Below, piece by piece: positions 1 through 6,372 of a stretch of DNA of 12,317 bases. This stretch comes from DATKEU01 sp036493295 (GTDB lineage Bacteria; Myxococcota_A; Polyangia; Fen-1088). Position 1 is the first letter of the stretch. Each line of letters begins with the position of its first letter. A program made the translations under genes and the position numbers. The stretch lies in assembly GCA_036493295.1 (NCBI GenBank), contig DASXQB010000418.1, positions 1 to 12,317 on the forward strand. The letters run 5' to 3'. Under the pieces are notes generated by a model. The model did no database searches and had not been told where the DNA came from. It was given only the letters and a program-made list of their open reading frames with translations.

Positions 1-25
1 ACTGGTTGGGCCAATTTTGGTTCAT

Positions 26-45
26 GACGATACGCTTGTATCATC
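26..45. promoter_or_regulatory. Inverted repeat, candidate ChrB operator
   Basis: An imperfect 20-bp inverted repeat: arm GACGATAC (26-33), 4-nt spacer, arm GTATCATC (38-45), matching at 7 of 8 positions. A third GATAC lies at 60-64, inside the spacer of the candidate promoter. The repeat sits about 40 bp before chrB. ChrB proteins are known to control their own operons, so autoregulation through this site is a reasonable inference. No binding-site consensus was available to compare with. Confidence 0.4.
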
Positions 46-49
46 GGCA

Positions 50-78
50 TTGTGTCATTGATACGGCTGCTCTACATT
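50..78 (+). promoter_or_regulatory. Candidate chr operon promoter, possibly leaderless
   Basis: TTGTGT (50-55) and TACATT (73-78) are spaced by 17 bp and match the sigma-70 -35 and -10 hexamers at 3/6 and 4/6 positions. Transcription would begin near 84-86, at the ATG of chrB (86). No Shine-Dalgarno precedes that ATG, which fits a leaderless message. The hexamers are weak, so this is tentative. Confidence 0.3.
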
Positions 79-85
79 GCGGCGC

Positions 86-1069
86 ATGGCCTCCCCTGCC
101 CAGCCGCGGCCGCGCTGGCTGTTGCTCATCCACCAACTGCCGCCGGCGCCGGCTTACCTGCGGGTAAAAACGGCGCGGCAGCTTCAAAAGGTGGGCGCGG
201 TGGCGATCAAGAACTCGGTTTACGTGCTGCCCAACACCGATGCGGCGCACGAGAGCTTGACCTGGGTGGCGAAAGAGATCGCGGCCGAAAACGGGGAGGC
301 GTCCCTGTGCGAATCCAGCTTCGTCGGCGGAACCTCGGACGCGGCCATCGAATCGCTGTTCAATGCCGCCCGCGGCGCCGACTACCAAGACCTGGCGAAA
401 AACATCCGGCAGGCGCGAAAGGATGCCGGGAAAAACCAGCGAATCGATGACGACAAACGATCGGCTGCCAACGCCGCGCTGGCTCGCCTTCGACGGCGGC
501 AGGCCGAGATAGCCAGCCTGGATTTTTTCAGCGCGCCCGAAGGCGACGCCATCGCGTCGGCGCTGGACGCGCTGGAAGAACATCTGCGCGATCCTGCGCC
601 GCCGTCACCACCGACCGCGGCCGCCGCCGTCCCGGAGAAAGCGCGACGGTTCACCTGGGTCACCCGAAAGGGCGTTCACGTCGATCGGATCGCCAGCGCC
701 TGGTTGATTCGTCGCTTCATCGATCCGGAGGCGGTCTTCAAGTTCGTTCCACCGAAAGGCTACCTGCCCCAAAAGGGCGAGCGCCGCTTCGACATGTTCG
801 AGGCGGAATACACCCACGAAGGCGATCGGTGCACCTTCGAAGTCCTGCTCCGGCGCTTCGCCATTGACGATCCGGCGGTGGAGAGCCTGGCTCGCGTCAT
901 CCATGAGATCGACGTACGCGATGGAAAGTTCACGCAGCTGGAGACACCCGGCCTCGAGCGGTTGATCGCGGGCATCGCCCTCACCAACCCGGACGACGAG
1001 GCCCGTCTGGCGCTGGGCAGCCAGGTCTTCGAAGCGCTGTACGCTTCGTTCAAAAGGAAAAAGAAGTGA
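86..1069 (+). CDS. chrB: Chromate resistance regulator ChrB
   Basis: ChrB is the chromate-responsive regulator of chr operons, acting in the cytoplasm and required for high-level chromate resistance. The 327-aa product has the two expected parts. An N-terminal ChrB domain begins at about residue 11 with WLLLIHQLPPAPAYLRVK and GAVAIKNSVYVLP. A Pro/Ala-rich linker (about 170-184) follows. The C-terminal chromate-resistance domain begins at RFTWVTRKGVHVDRIASAWL and includes FEAEYTHEGDRCTFE and HEIDVRDGKF; its His, Asp, Glu and Cys residues are candidate metal or oxyanion ligands. ATG at 86 was chosen over an in-frame TTG at 77 because the ATG gives the usual short N-terminus; neither has a clear ribosome binding site. 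The gene ends in a 4-bp GTGA overlap with chrA, implying coupled translation. Family identity is secure from sequence features; repressor function is inferred from the family. Confidence 0.93.
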   Translation: MASPAQPRPRWLLLIHQLPPAPAYLRVKTARQLQKVGAVAIKNSVYVLPNTDAAHESLTWVAKEIAAENGEASLCESSFVGGTSDAAIESLFNAARGADYQDLAKNIRQARKDAGKNQRIDDDKRSAANAALARLRRRQAEIASLDFFSAPEGDAIASALDALEEHLRDPAPPSPPTAAAAVPEKARRFTWVTRKGVHVDRIASAWLIRRFIDPEAVFKFVPPKGYLPQKGERRFDMFEAEYTHEGDRCTFEVLLRRFAIDDPAVESLARVIHEIDVRDGKFTQLETPGLERLIAGIALTNPDDEARLALGSQVFEALYASFKRKKK

Positions 1070-2229
1070 CCACCCCGGCACCGACGCGCGCGGGCCTTGG
1101 TCCGCTTTTGCGCTATTTCCTTTATCTCGGCACATTCGGGTTCGGCGGGCCGATCGCGCTGGCCGGTTACATGCAGCGCGACCTGGTCGAAAAGCGCGGC
1201 TGGTTCACCAAGAAGGACTACCTGCAAGGTCTGGCGCTGGCTCAGCTGGCGCCCGGTCCGCTGGCCGCTCAGTTGGCGATCTACCTCGGCTGGTCAAAAG
1301 CGGGAATCGCCGGCGCAACCGGGGTGGCAGCCGCTTTCATCCTGCCCTCGTTCTTCATGGTGCTGGTGATCTCCGGGGTCTACGTGCGCTTCGGCGGGCT
1401 GCCGTGGATGCAAAGCGCGTTTTACGGCGTGGGCGCCGCGGTCATCAGCATCATTGCCCGCAGCTCTCTCAAGTTGATCAAGCTGACGCTGGGCAAAGAC
1501 CGGTTGCTGTGGACCCTCTTTGCCGTCAGCGCGGTGGCGACAGCGTGGACCGAATCCGAGATCGTCTGGTTGTTTCTCGCCAGCGGCGTGGTCGCCTTGC
1601 TGGCTCGGCGCTGGCGGCAGGCAGGCTCGGTGATTCGGTTGGTGTTGCCGCCCGACGTGCTGGCGATGGGCGTGGCCGGTGTCGCCGCGGCGGCCGCCTC
1701 GTGGCCTCTGCTGATCAAGGTGACGCTCTATTTCGCCGAAGCGGGTGCCTTTGTCTTCGGCAGCGGCCTGGCGATCGTTCCTTTTCTGCATGGCGGAGTG
1801 GTCAATCAATATCACTGGCTGACCGAGCGGCAGTTTCTCGATGCTGTGGCGGTCGCGATGATCACCCCCGGCCCGGTCGTGATCACGGTGGCCTTCATCG
1901 GGTACCTGGTGGCCGGCCCGCTGGGCGCGAGCTGCGCCGCCGTGGGAGTTTTTCTTCCTTGTTATCTCTTCGTGGTGATCCCCGCGCCCTACTTTCGCCG
2001 CTTTGCGGACAACCCGCAGGTCAAAGCGTTTGTCGACGGCGTGACCGCCGCCGCCACCGGCGCCATCGCCGGCGCCGCGTTCGTCCTGGGCCGGCGGGCG
2101 CTGATCGATCTACCGACGGTGGCGATTGCCCTCGCCGCCTGGTTGGTGCTCTTGCGCCTCAAGAAGGCCCCCGAACCTTTGGTGATCATTCTGGCCGGGC
2201 TGGCCGGCTTTCTTTTGCATCGCTCATAA
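1066..2229 (+). CDS. chrA: Chromate transporter ChrA
   Basis: ChrA is an inner-membrane CHR-family transporter that expels chromate from the cytoplasm. The 387-aa length is typical of the two-domain (long) form. The first CHR domain shows FGFGGPIALAGYMQRDL (24-40) and AQLAPGPLAAQLAIYLG (59-75). The second shows the diverged equivalents FGSGLAIVPFLHGGVV (231-246) and AMITPGPVVITVAFIGYL (264-281). About ten hydrophobic segments can be picked out. The start is GTG at 1066, which overlaps the chrB stop (GTGA), with an AGGAAA purine run just upstream, so translation is probably coupled to chrB. It is the middle gene of chrB-chrA-chrC. No truncation or missing motif is apparent. Confidence 0.95.
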   Translation: MTTPAPTRAGLGPLLRYFLYLGTFGFGGPIALAGYMQRDLVEKRGWFTKKDYLQGLALAQLAPGPLAAQLAIYLGWSKAGIAGATGVAAAFILPSFFMVLVISGVYVRFGGLPWMQSAFYGVGAAVISIIARSSLKLIKLTLGKDRLLWTLFAVSAVATAWTESEIVWLFLASGVVALLARRWRQAGSVIRLVLPPDVLAMGVAGVAAAAASWPLLIKVTLYFAEAGAFVFGSGLAIVPFLHGGVVNQYHWLTERQFLDAVAVAMITPGPVVITVAFIGYLVAGPLGASCAAVGVFLPCYLFVVIPAPYFRRFADNPQVKAFVDGVTAAATGAIAGAAFVLGRRALIDLPTVAIALAAWLVLLRLKKAPEPLVIILAGLAGFLLHRS

Positions 2230-2247
2230 ACAAAACAAGGAGACCTC

Positions 2248-3006
2248 ATGTCCATCAATCGACGTGACATTCTGACCGGCATCGCCGCCACTGCCCCGGC
2301 CATCTGGATCGCCGCCGCCAACGAAAAGTCGGCTCTCGCCCAGTCCTCCGATCCGCACGCGGCCGCGGCCAAAGGAGCGGTCGCCTCGGCGTTCGCCGGC
2401 AAGCACGCGGTGGTGCCGCTGCCCTTTGATCCGAAGAAGCTGAACGGTATTTCCGAGCACATGATCGTGTCCCATCACGACAACAACTATGCGGGCGCCG
2501 TGAAGAACCTGAACAAGGTCGAAGAAAACCTGGCCGCGGTCAGCAAAGACACGCCGGGATTTGTTGTCAGTGGCCTTAAAGAGCGCGAGCTGACTTTCAC
2601 CAACTCGGCGATTTTGCATCAGCACTATTTCGGCAATCTGGGCGGTAACGGCAAGGCGAGTGGCGCGGTCGAAAAAAAGCTGGCGGGAAGCTATGGAAGC
2701 CTGGCTCATTGGGAGGAAAATTTTCGCGCCGTGGGGAACAGTCTGGGCGGAGGCAGTGGCTGGGCGATCGTGGACTTCAACTTCTACACTGGCGATCTAC
2801 GTACCTATTGGGCCAGCGGCCACAGCCAGGCGCTTTCGTTCGGCGCGCCGCTGCTGGTGATGGACATGTACGAGCACGCCTACGCCATCGACTTCGGCGC
2901 CGCTGCCGGCAAGTACATCGATGCCTTCTTCCAGAACATCAACTGGGATGAGGTCAACCGCCGCCTGGAACGCGCCGAGAAAGCCGGCGCCGCCCTGCGC
3001 GCCTAG
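2248..3006 (+). CDS. chrC: ChrC: Tat-exported Fe/Mn superoxide dismutase family protein
   Basis: A 252-aa Fe/Mn superoxide dismutase family protein, third in the chr operon, where ChrC is a known SOD-like member thought to deal with superoxide made during Cr(VI) reduction. The N-terminus has a twin-arginine signal (INRRDIL, R5-R6), a hydrophobic stretch and a possible ALA|Q cleavage site at 31/32, so export is predicted. Aligned by eye with E. coli SodB, the four metal ligands are present: H76 (SHHDNNYAGAV), H124 (ILHQHYFGNL), D206 and H210 (MDMYEHAY). The second-sphere residues His30 and Tyr34 of SodB are replaced by N80 and A84. H192 may take the place of the usual active-site Gln/His. A strong Shine-Dalgarno AAGGAG (2237-2242) lies 5 bp before the ATG, 18 bp after chrA. 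The TAG stop shares the palindrome CTAG with the stop of the convergent gene. Family assignment is firm; dismutase activity is not certain. Confidence 0.88.
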   Translation: MSINRRDILTGIAATAPAIWIAAANEKSALAQSSDPHAAAAKGAVASAFAGKHAVVPLPFDPKKLNGISEHMIVSHHDNNYAGAVKNLNKVEENLAAVSKDTPGFVVSGLKERELTFTNSAILHQHYFGNLGGNGKASGAVEKKLAGSYGSLAHWEENFRAVGNSLGGGSGWAIVDFNFYTGDLRTYWASGHSQALSFGAPLLVMDMYEHAYAIDFGAAAGKYIDAFFQNINWDEVNRRLERAEKAGAALRA

Positions 3007-3761
3007 CGACGGCGTCCGTGGCCAAGCACCTCGAAGGCCCAGGTCAGACCCAGGCGTCCTTCCCAGGCGGTCTGGGTCGCGCCGCCGTCACTGACATGGG
3101 CCAAGCGCACCGCCGCATCCAGCGACAGGTTCTCGAAGACGCGGCCGATCGCCCCCGCCAAGGCAGAGCCTTCGGTGGCGCCGGGGTTTTCGCGCGCGAA
3201 AAAAACTTCCCCCACTGGACGCACCATCCACGTGGCGGGCCCTTCGACGATGACGCCGACAAAACCGGCGGCGTTTCCCTCGCGCGTGAACGCAAGCGCC
3301 AGATTTCCGTGCACCGTCAACCCGCCCGCGCGGCCAGAGACGATCGCCGCCAGCTCGCCGCCCGGGTGGCTGGCGCCGGTTTCGGGAAGCAGCACGCTGC
3401 CCTCGACGGCGACGCTGGGTCCGCTTTGGTCATGCAAGACGCCGGCGCGCAAGACCGCCTTCACCGAGATCGCGGTATCCAGCAACTGCACTCGCGACTG
3501 ATCGGGCACGGCGTCGGTGAACACAAACTGCTTTCCCTCCAGCACCAGCTCCAGGCGCGGCAGAAAGCCATAGTTGGCGACCAGAGCCGGCGCCACCACG
3601 GCGTTGTGCCGGTCCTGGTGCAACCAACCGAACGCGCCCAGCTCCAGCTCGACCTGGCCGAAAGACGCCACGTCGGCGTCGGTGCCGTCGAAAGGCCGGT
3701 AGGCTTGCGCGGGCGCCGGCAAGGCCAGCAACAACAACGCCGCCATCCACCAGACTCGCAT
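3003..3761 (-). CDS. Predicted secreted outer-membrane beta-barrel protein
   Basis: A 252-aa protein with a clear signal peptide (MRVWWMAALLLLALPAPAQA, then YRPFDGTDADVA). The mature part is made of alternating hydrophobic/polar strands such as QVELELGAFGWL, RLELVLEGKQFVF, AISVKAVLRAGVL and GLTVHGNLALAFT, separated by Gly/Asp-rich turns, as in outer-membrane beta-barrels. The opening and strand pattern recall metA-pathway-of-phenol-degradation-type outer-membrane proteins; this is a resemblance only. It lacks a C-terminal aromatic residue and ends in basic residues (HGRRR). The frame stays open far upstream (to about 4367), but the ATG at 3761 is chosen because it alone begins with a signal peptide. 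No Shine-Dalgarno is evident. It converges on chrC with overlapping stops and diverges from the beta-propeller gene across 33 bp. Confidence 0.72.
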   Translation of the reverse strand: MRVWWMAALLLLALPAPAQAYRPFDGTDADVASFGQVELELGAFGWLHQDRHNAVVAPALVANYGFLPRLELVLEGKQFVFTDAVPDQSRVQLLDTAISVKAVLRAGVLHDQSGPSVAVEGSVLLPETGASHPGGELAAIVSGRAGGLTVHGNLALAFTREGNAAGFVGVIVEGPATWMVRPVGEVFFARENPGATEGSALAGAIGRVFENLSLDAAVRLAHVSDGGATQTAWEGRLGLTWAFEVLGHGRRR

Positions 3762-3794
3762 CGGCCGTTCATCTATTAGCCCTGGGGAGCACCC

Positions 3795-4754
3795 ATGTCG
3801 ATCTTTCTCGGATTGCTTTTGCTGGCCACGCCCGCTTTGGATCTTCCCGACGGAAAGGCGGGCATCGGGTTCGACGATCTTCGCTTTGACGCCGCCGCAA
3901 ACCGCCTGCTGATCCCGGCCGGACGCACCGGCAATGTCGATCTGATCGATGTTGTTACCCAGGAGGTTTCCGCCGTCGGTGGCTTCGCCCGAACGGCAAC
4001 CTACGTCGCCGGCCACGGGCAAGGCGTCACGTCCGTGGACGCGGGTGAAGGGCTGCTCTTCGCGGCGGATCGCACGGCCCGCAAGCTGTTCGTGGTCGAA
4101 CCCAGCCAGAAAAAAATTCTGACCCAGGTGCCCCTGGCCAGCGCGCCCGACTATGTCCGCTACGTCGCCGCCACCAAGGAAGTCTGGGTGACCGAACCCG
4201 GCCAGGGCCGCATCGAGATCTTCGCCTTGAACAACGGCCGACCGTCTCACCTTGGTTTCATTGCCGTCCGCGGCGGCCCCGAATCGTTGGCCATCGACGA
4301 AAAACGGGGGCGCGCCTTCACCCATCTTTGGAAGAACAAGACCGTCGCCATCGATCTGCGCCGCCACGCCATCGTCGCCACCTGGCCTGCGGGCTGCGGT
4401 GACCCGCGTGGGATCTGGGTCGACTCTGCGCGCGGTTTTCTACTGGTCGGCTGCGAAGACGGCACGGCGACCGCCCTCGGTCTTGATCAGAACTGCCGCG
4501 TTCTGTCGCACGTCAAAAGCGGCAAAGGCGTGGACATCATCGCCTACGACGCAAAACGGGCGCACCTTTATTTGCCGGGCGACGAGAGCGCGACGATGGC
4601 CATCATCGCCGTCTCCGACAAAGGAATTCTCTCCGTTCTGGGAACGACGCCCACCACAACGGGTGCGCACTGCGCGACCACGGACCAGCGAGGAAACGTT
4701 TACGTCTGCGATCCCAGCCACGGACGATTGTTGGTCATCGCGGACCCGTATTGA
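3795..4754 (+). CDS. YncE-like seven-bladed beta-propeller protein
   Basis: A 319-aa protein composed almost wholly of about seven repeats of roughly 40 residues, each with the pattern 'repeat-start acidic residue, xxRFDAAANRLLIPA, GxVxLID'. Examples are LRFDAAANRLLIPAGRTG (29-46), LFAADRTARKLFVVEPS (88-104), GIWVDSARGFLLVGCED (206-222) and DIIAYDAKRAHLYLPGDES (247-265). This matches the YncE/YVTN surface-protein class of beta-propellers, which usually act as binding or scaffold modules. The first 14 residues are hydrophobic but lack basic residues, so export is likely but not certain. Five cysteines (201, 220, 234, 293, 305) lie in the second half. A GGGGAG Shine-Dalgarno (3784-3789) stands 5 bp before the ATG. 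The ligand is unknown. The 3' end overlaps the convergent monooxygenase gene by 20 bp. Confidence 0.75.
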   Translation: MSIFLGLLLLATPALDLPDGKAGIGFDDLRFDAAANRLLIPAGRTGNVDLIDVVTQEVSAVGGFARTATYVAGHGQGVTSVDAGEGLLFAADRTARKLFVVEPSQKKILTQVPLASAPDYVRYVAATKEVWVTEPGQGRIEIFALNNGRPSHLGFIAVRGGPESLAIDEKRGRAFTHLWKNKTVAIDLRRHAIVATWPAGCGDPRGIWVDSARGFLLVGCEDGTATALGLDQNCRVLSHVKSGKGVDIIAYDAKRAHLYLPGDESATMAIIAVSDKGILSVLGTTPTTTGAHCATTDQRGNVYVCDPSHGRLLVIADPY

Positions 4755-5739
4755 CCTCCGCCAGCAGTTGATAAGAGCGCAGGCGCGCCTGGTGATCGAA
4801 GATGTGAGCGCCCACGATCAGCTCGTCGGCGCCCGTGCGGGCGACGAAAGCCCGGACCGCCGCCGCAATGGTCGACGGAGCGCCGACGAAGGTGCACGAG
4901 AGCGCTTCGTCCAGCATGGCGCGCTCGTGCGGGAGCAGCCGGTCATAGAAATCAGGCAGCGGCGGAGGCAGCCGCGTGGGGCGCCCGCGGCGCAGCTGGA
5001 CGAACGCTTGCTGAAGGGACGTGGCCAGCAGCGCCGCTTCCTGATCACTGTCGGCGGCGAAGACGTTGATGCCCAGCATGACGTACGGGCGATCCAACCG
5101 AGACGACGGCTGGAAATGCGCGCGATAAAGTTGCACCGCCTGCGCCAGCGCGGCCGGTGCGAAATGCGAAGCGAAGGCGAAGGGCAGGCCGAAACTGGCG
5201 GCCACCTGCGCGCCGAACAAACTGGAGCCCAAGATCCAGATCGGCACGTTGGTTCCCACCCCGGGAAACGCCGTCACCGGTTGGTCGGCGGGGGCGTCAC
5301 CGAGATAGTTCATCAACTCGCTGACGTCGTCGGGAAAGCTGTCGACGTCGCCGGCCAGGTTGCGGCGCAAGGCGCGCATGGTGCGCTGGTCGGTGCCCGG
5401 CGCCCGTCCTAGCCCCAGATCGATCCGGTCGGGAAAAAGCGACGCCAGGGTGCCGAACTGTTCGGCGATCATCAGCGGTGCATGGTTCGGCAGCATGATG
5501 CCGCCGGCGCCCACGCGGATGGTCTTGGTGCCGCCGGCGACGTGCGCGATGACCACCGCCGTGGCGGCGCTGGCCACGCCCGGCATGTTGTGGTGCTCCG
5601 CGAACCAGATGCGCCGGTAACCCCAGGTTTCGGCGTGCTGGGCCAGCTCCAGCGAGTTGCGCAGGGTCTGGCTGGCGCTGCCGCCCTGAACGACCGGGGC
5701 CAGGTCCAAGATCGAAAGCGGCAGCATCTGGCCAAACAT
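4735..5739 (-). CDS. YhbW-like luciferase-like flavin-dependent monooxygenase
   Basis: A 334-aa bacterial-luciferase-like (LLM class) oxidoreductase, predicted to use reduced flavin and O2 on an unknown substrate in the cytoplasm. It closely resembles E. coli YhbW over its whole length: LPLSILDLAPV near the start, WFAEHHNMPGVASAATAV (about 45-62), GGIMLPNHAPLMIAEQFGTL, RIDLGLGRAPGTDQRTMRAL, VPIWILGSSLFGAQVAA, GLPFAFASHFAP and, near the C-terminus, IFDHQARLRSYQLL. Length agrees with YhbW (about 335 aa). The ATG at 5739 is chosen for that reason; GTG at 5799 would add 20 atypical residues and ATG at 5727 would also work. No candidate has a convincing Shine-Dalgarno. It is divergent from the Lys/Glu-rich protein gene. 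No missing motif is apparent. Confidence 0.88.
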   Translation of the reverse strand: MFGQMLPLSILDLAPVVQGGSASQTLRNSLELAQHAETWGYRRIWFAEHHNMPGVASAATAVVIAHVAGGTKTIRVGAGGIMLPNHAPLMIAEQFGTLASLFPDRIDLGLGRAPGTDQRTMRALRRNLAGDVDSFPDDVSELMNYLGDAPADQPVTAFPGVGTNVPIWILGSSLFGAQVAASFGLPFAFASHFAPAALAQAVQLYRAHFQPSSRLDRPYVMLGINVFAADSDQEAALLATSLQQAFVQLRRGRPTRLPPPLPDFYDRLLPHERAMLDEALSCTFVGAPSTIAAAVRAFVARTGADELIVGAHIFDHQARLRSYQLLAEVNTGPR

Positions 5740-5882
5740 AGACGGCCGGCAGGCGCGCAGCCACCGCGCCAGCGGAGTCTTGAACGGCCGGGTCAACACC
5801 TAGCCACACCGGAAACCGGATCTATGTTGCGTGGCCTGGCTGCAACGCCACCTCAACACCAACTGCAAAAGGAGCCGCATCC

Positions 5883-6269
5883 ATGATTCGAACGCTGCTG
5901 CGATTCTCGCTCGCCTTGGCTGCCATCACTCTTCTGGCCAGCAACGGGGCGCGGGCCCAGACCGCGGGAGAGACCGAAGGGAACCGCCTTGAGCGGAAAG
6001 GAAACGCCGAGGAGAAGGCCGCCAACGCCGAGAAGGCCAAGGGCGCCAAGATGGAACAGAAAGGCAAAGCGGAAGAGGAAGCGGGCAAGAAGAAAGGCGA
6101 CAAGAACGAAGAAATGGCCGGAAAGCGCACCAAGAAGAAAGGCCAAGCCGTCGGAAAAGCCAGCGAAGCCCGCGCCGACGAAGCCAAGCAGATGGAAAAG
6201 TCAGGCAACGAAGCCGAGAAGGCGGGCGTCAAGTCCAAGAAGGCCGCCGAAGACGTCACCAAGAAATAG
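5883..6269 (+). CDS. Secreted Lys/Glu/Ala/Gly-rich low-complexity protein
   Basis: A 128-aa protein of unknown function. Residues 1-25 form a good signal peptide (MIRTLLRFSLALAAITLLAS, then NGARAQ; likely cut after ARA). The mature part consists almost only of K, E, A, G, N, Q, D, M, R, S, T and V, with a single Leu and no aromatic residue, Pro, Cys or His. It reads as loose seven-residue units (for example MEQKGKA, EEEAGKK, KASEARA, DEAKQME), compatible with a charged helix or coiled coil, or a disordered LEA-like chain. AAAAGGAG (5867-5874) is a strong Shine-Dalgarno 8 bp from the ATG, which supports real translation despite the low complexity. A hydrophobic antisense ORF on the other strand is a reflection of the Lys codons. 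It stands alone between a divergent gene and a downstream lipoprotein gene 103 bp away. Confidence 0.78.
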   Translation: MIRTLLRFSLALAAITLLASNGARAQTAGETEGNRLERKGNAEEKAANAEKAKGAKMEQKGKAEEEAGKKKGDKNEEMAGKRTKKKGQAVGKASEARADEAKQMEKSGNEAEKAGVKSKKAAEDVTKK

Positions 6270-6372
6270 TTCGGGTAATACGCCGCCTCCGGTCGATTTC
6301 TTGATGACCTGATACGTCGGTCGGGCACTTACAGGCCGCTATTGGACGTATTGATCGATGCGGAGGCCAACC

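Noticed and set aside
11..20. CCAATTTTGG palindrome-like sequence near the left edge
   Set aside because: Only 4-bp arms and not related to the GATAC repeat; too short to support as an operator.
1404..2267. 287-aa plus-strand ORF inside chrA
   Set aside because: An Arg/Gly-rich off-frame reading of chrA, whose own frame has clear CHR motifs.
3762..4367. Upstream extension of the outer-membrane protein frame on the minus strand
   Set aside because: It runs antisense through the beta-propeller gene and would bury the clear signal peptide at 3761; the frame is open by chance in GC-rich DNA.
4252..5412. 386-aa plus-strand ORF
   Set aside because: Arg/Pro-rich composition with no domain; it crosses the end of the propeller gene and lies antisense to the well-supported YhbW-like gene.
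5822..6328. Hydrophobic 168-aa minus-strand ORF
   Set aside because: It is antisense to the Lys/Glu-rich secreted protein; runs of Phe and Leu simply mirror AAG/AAA and GAG codons. The plus-strand gene has a signal peptide and strong Shine-Dalgarno.
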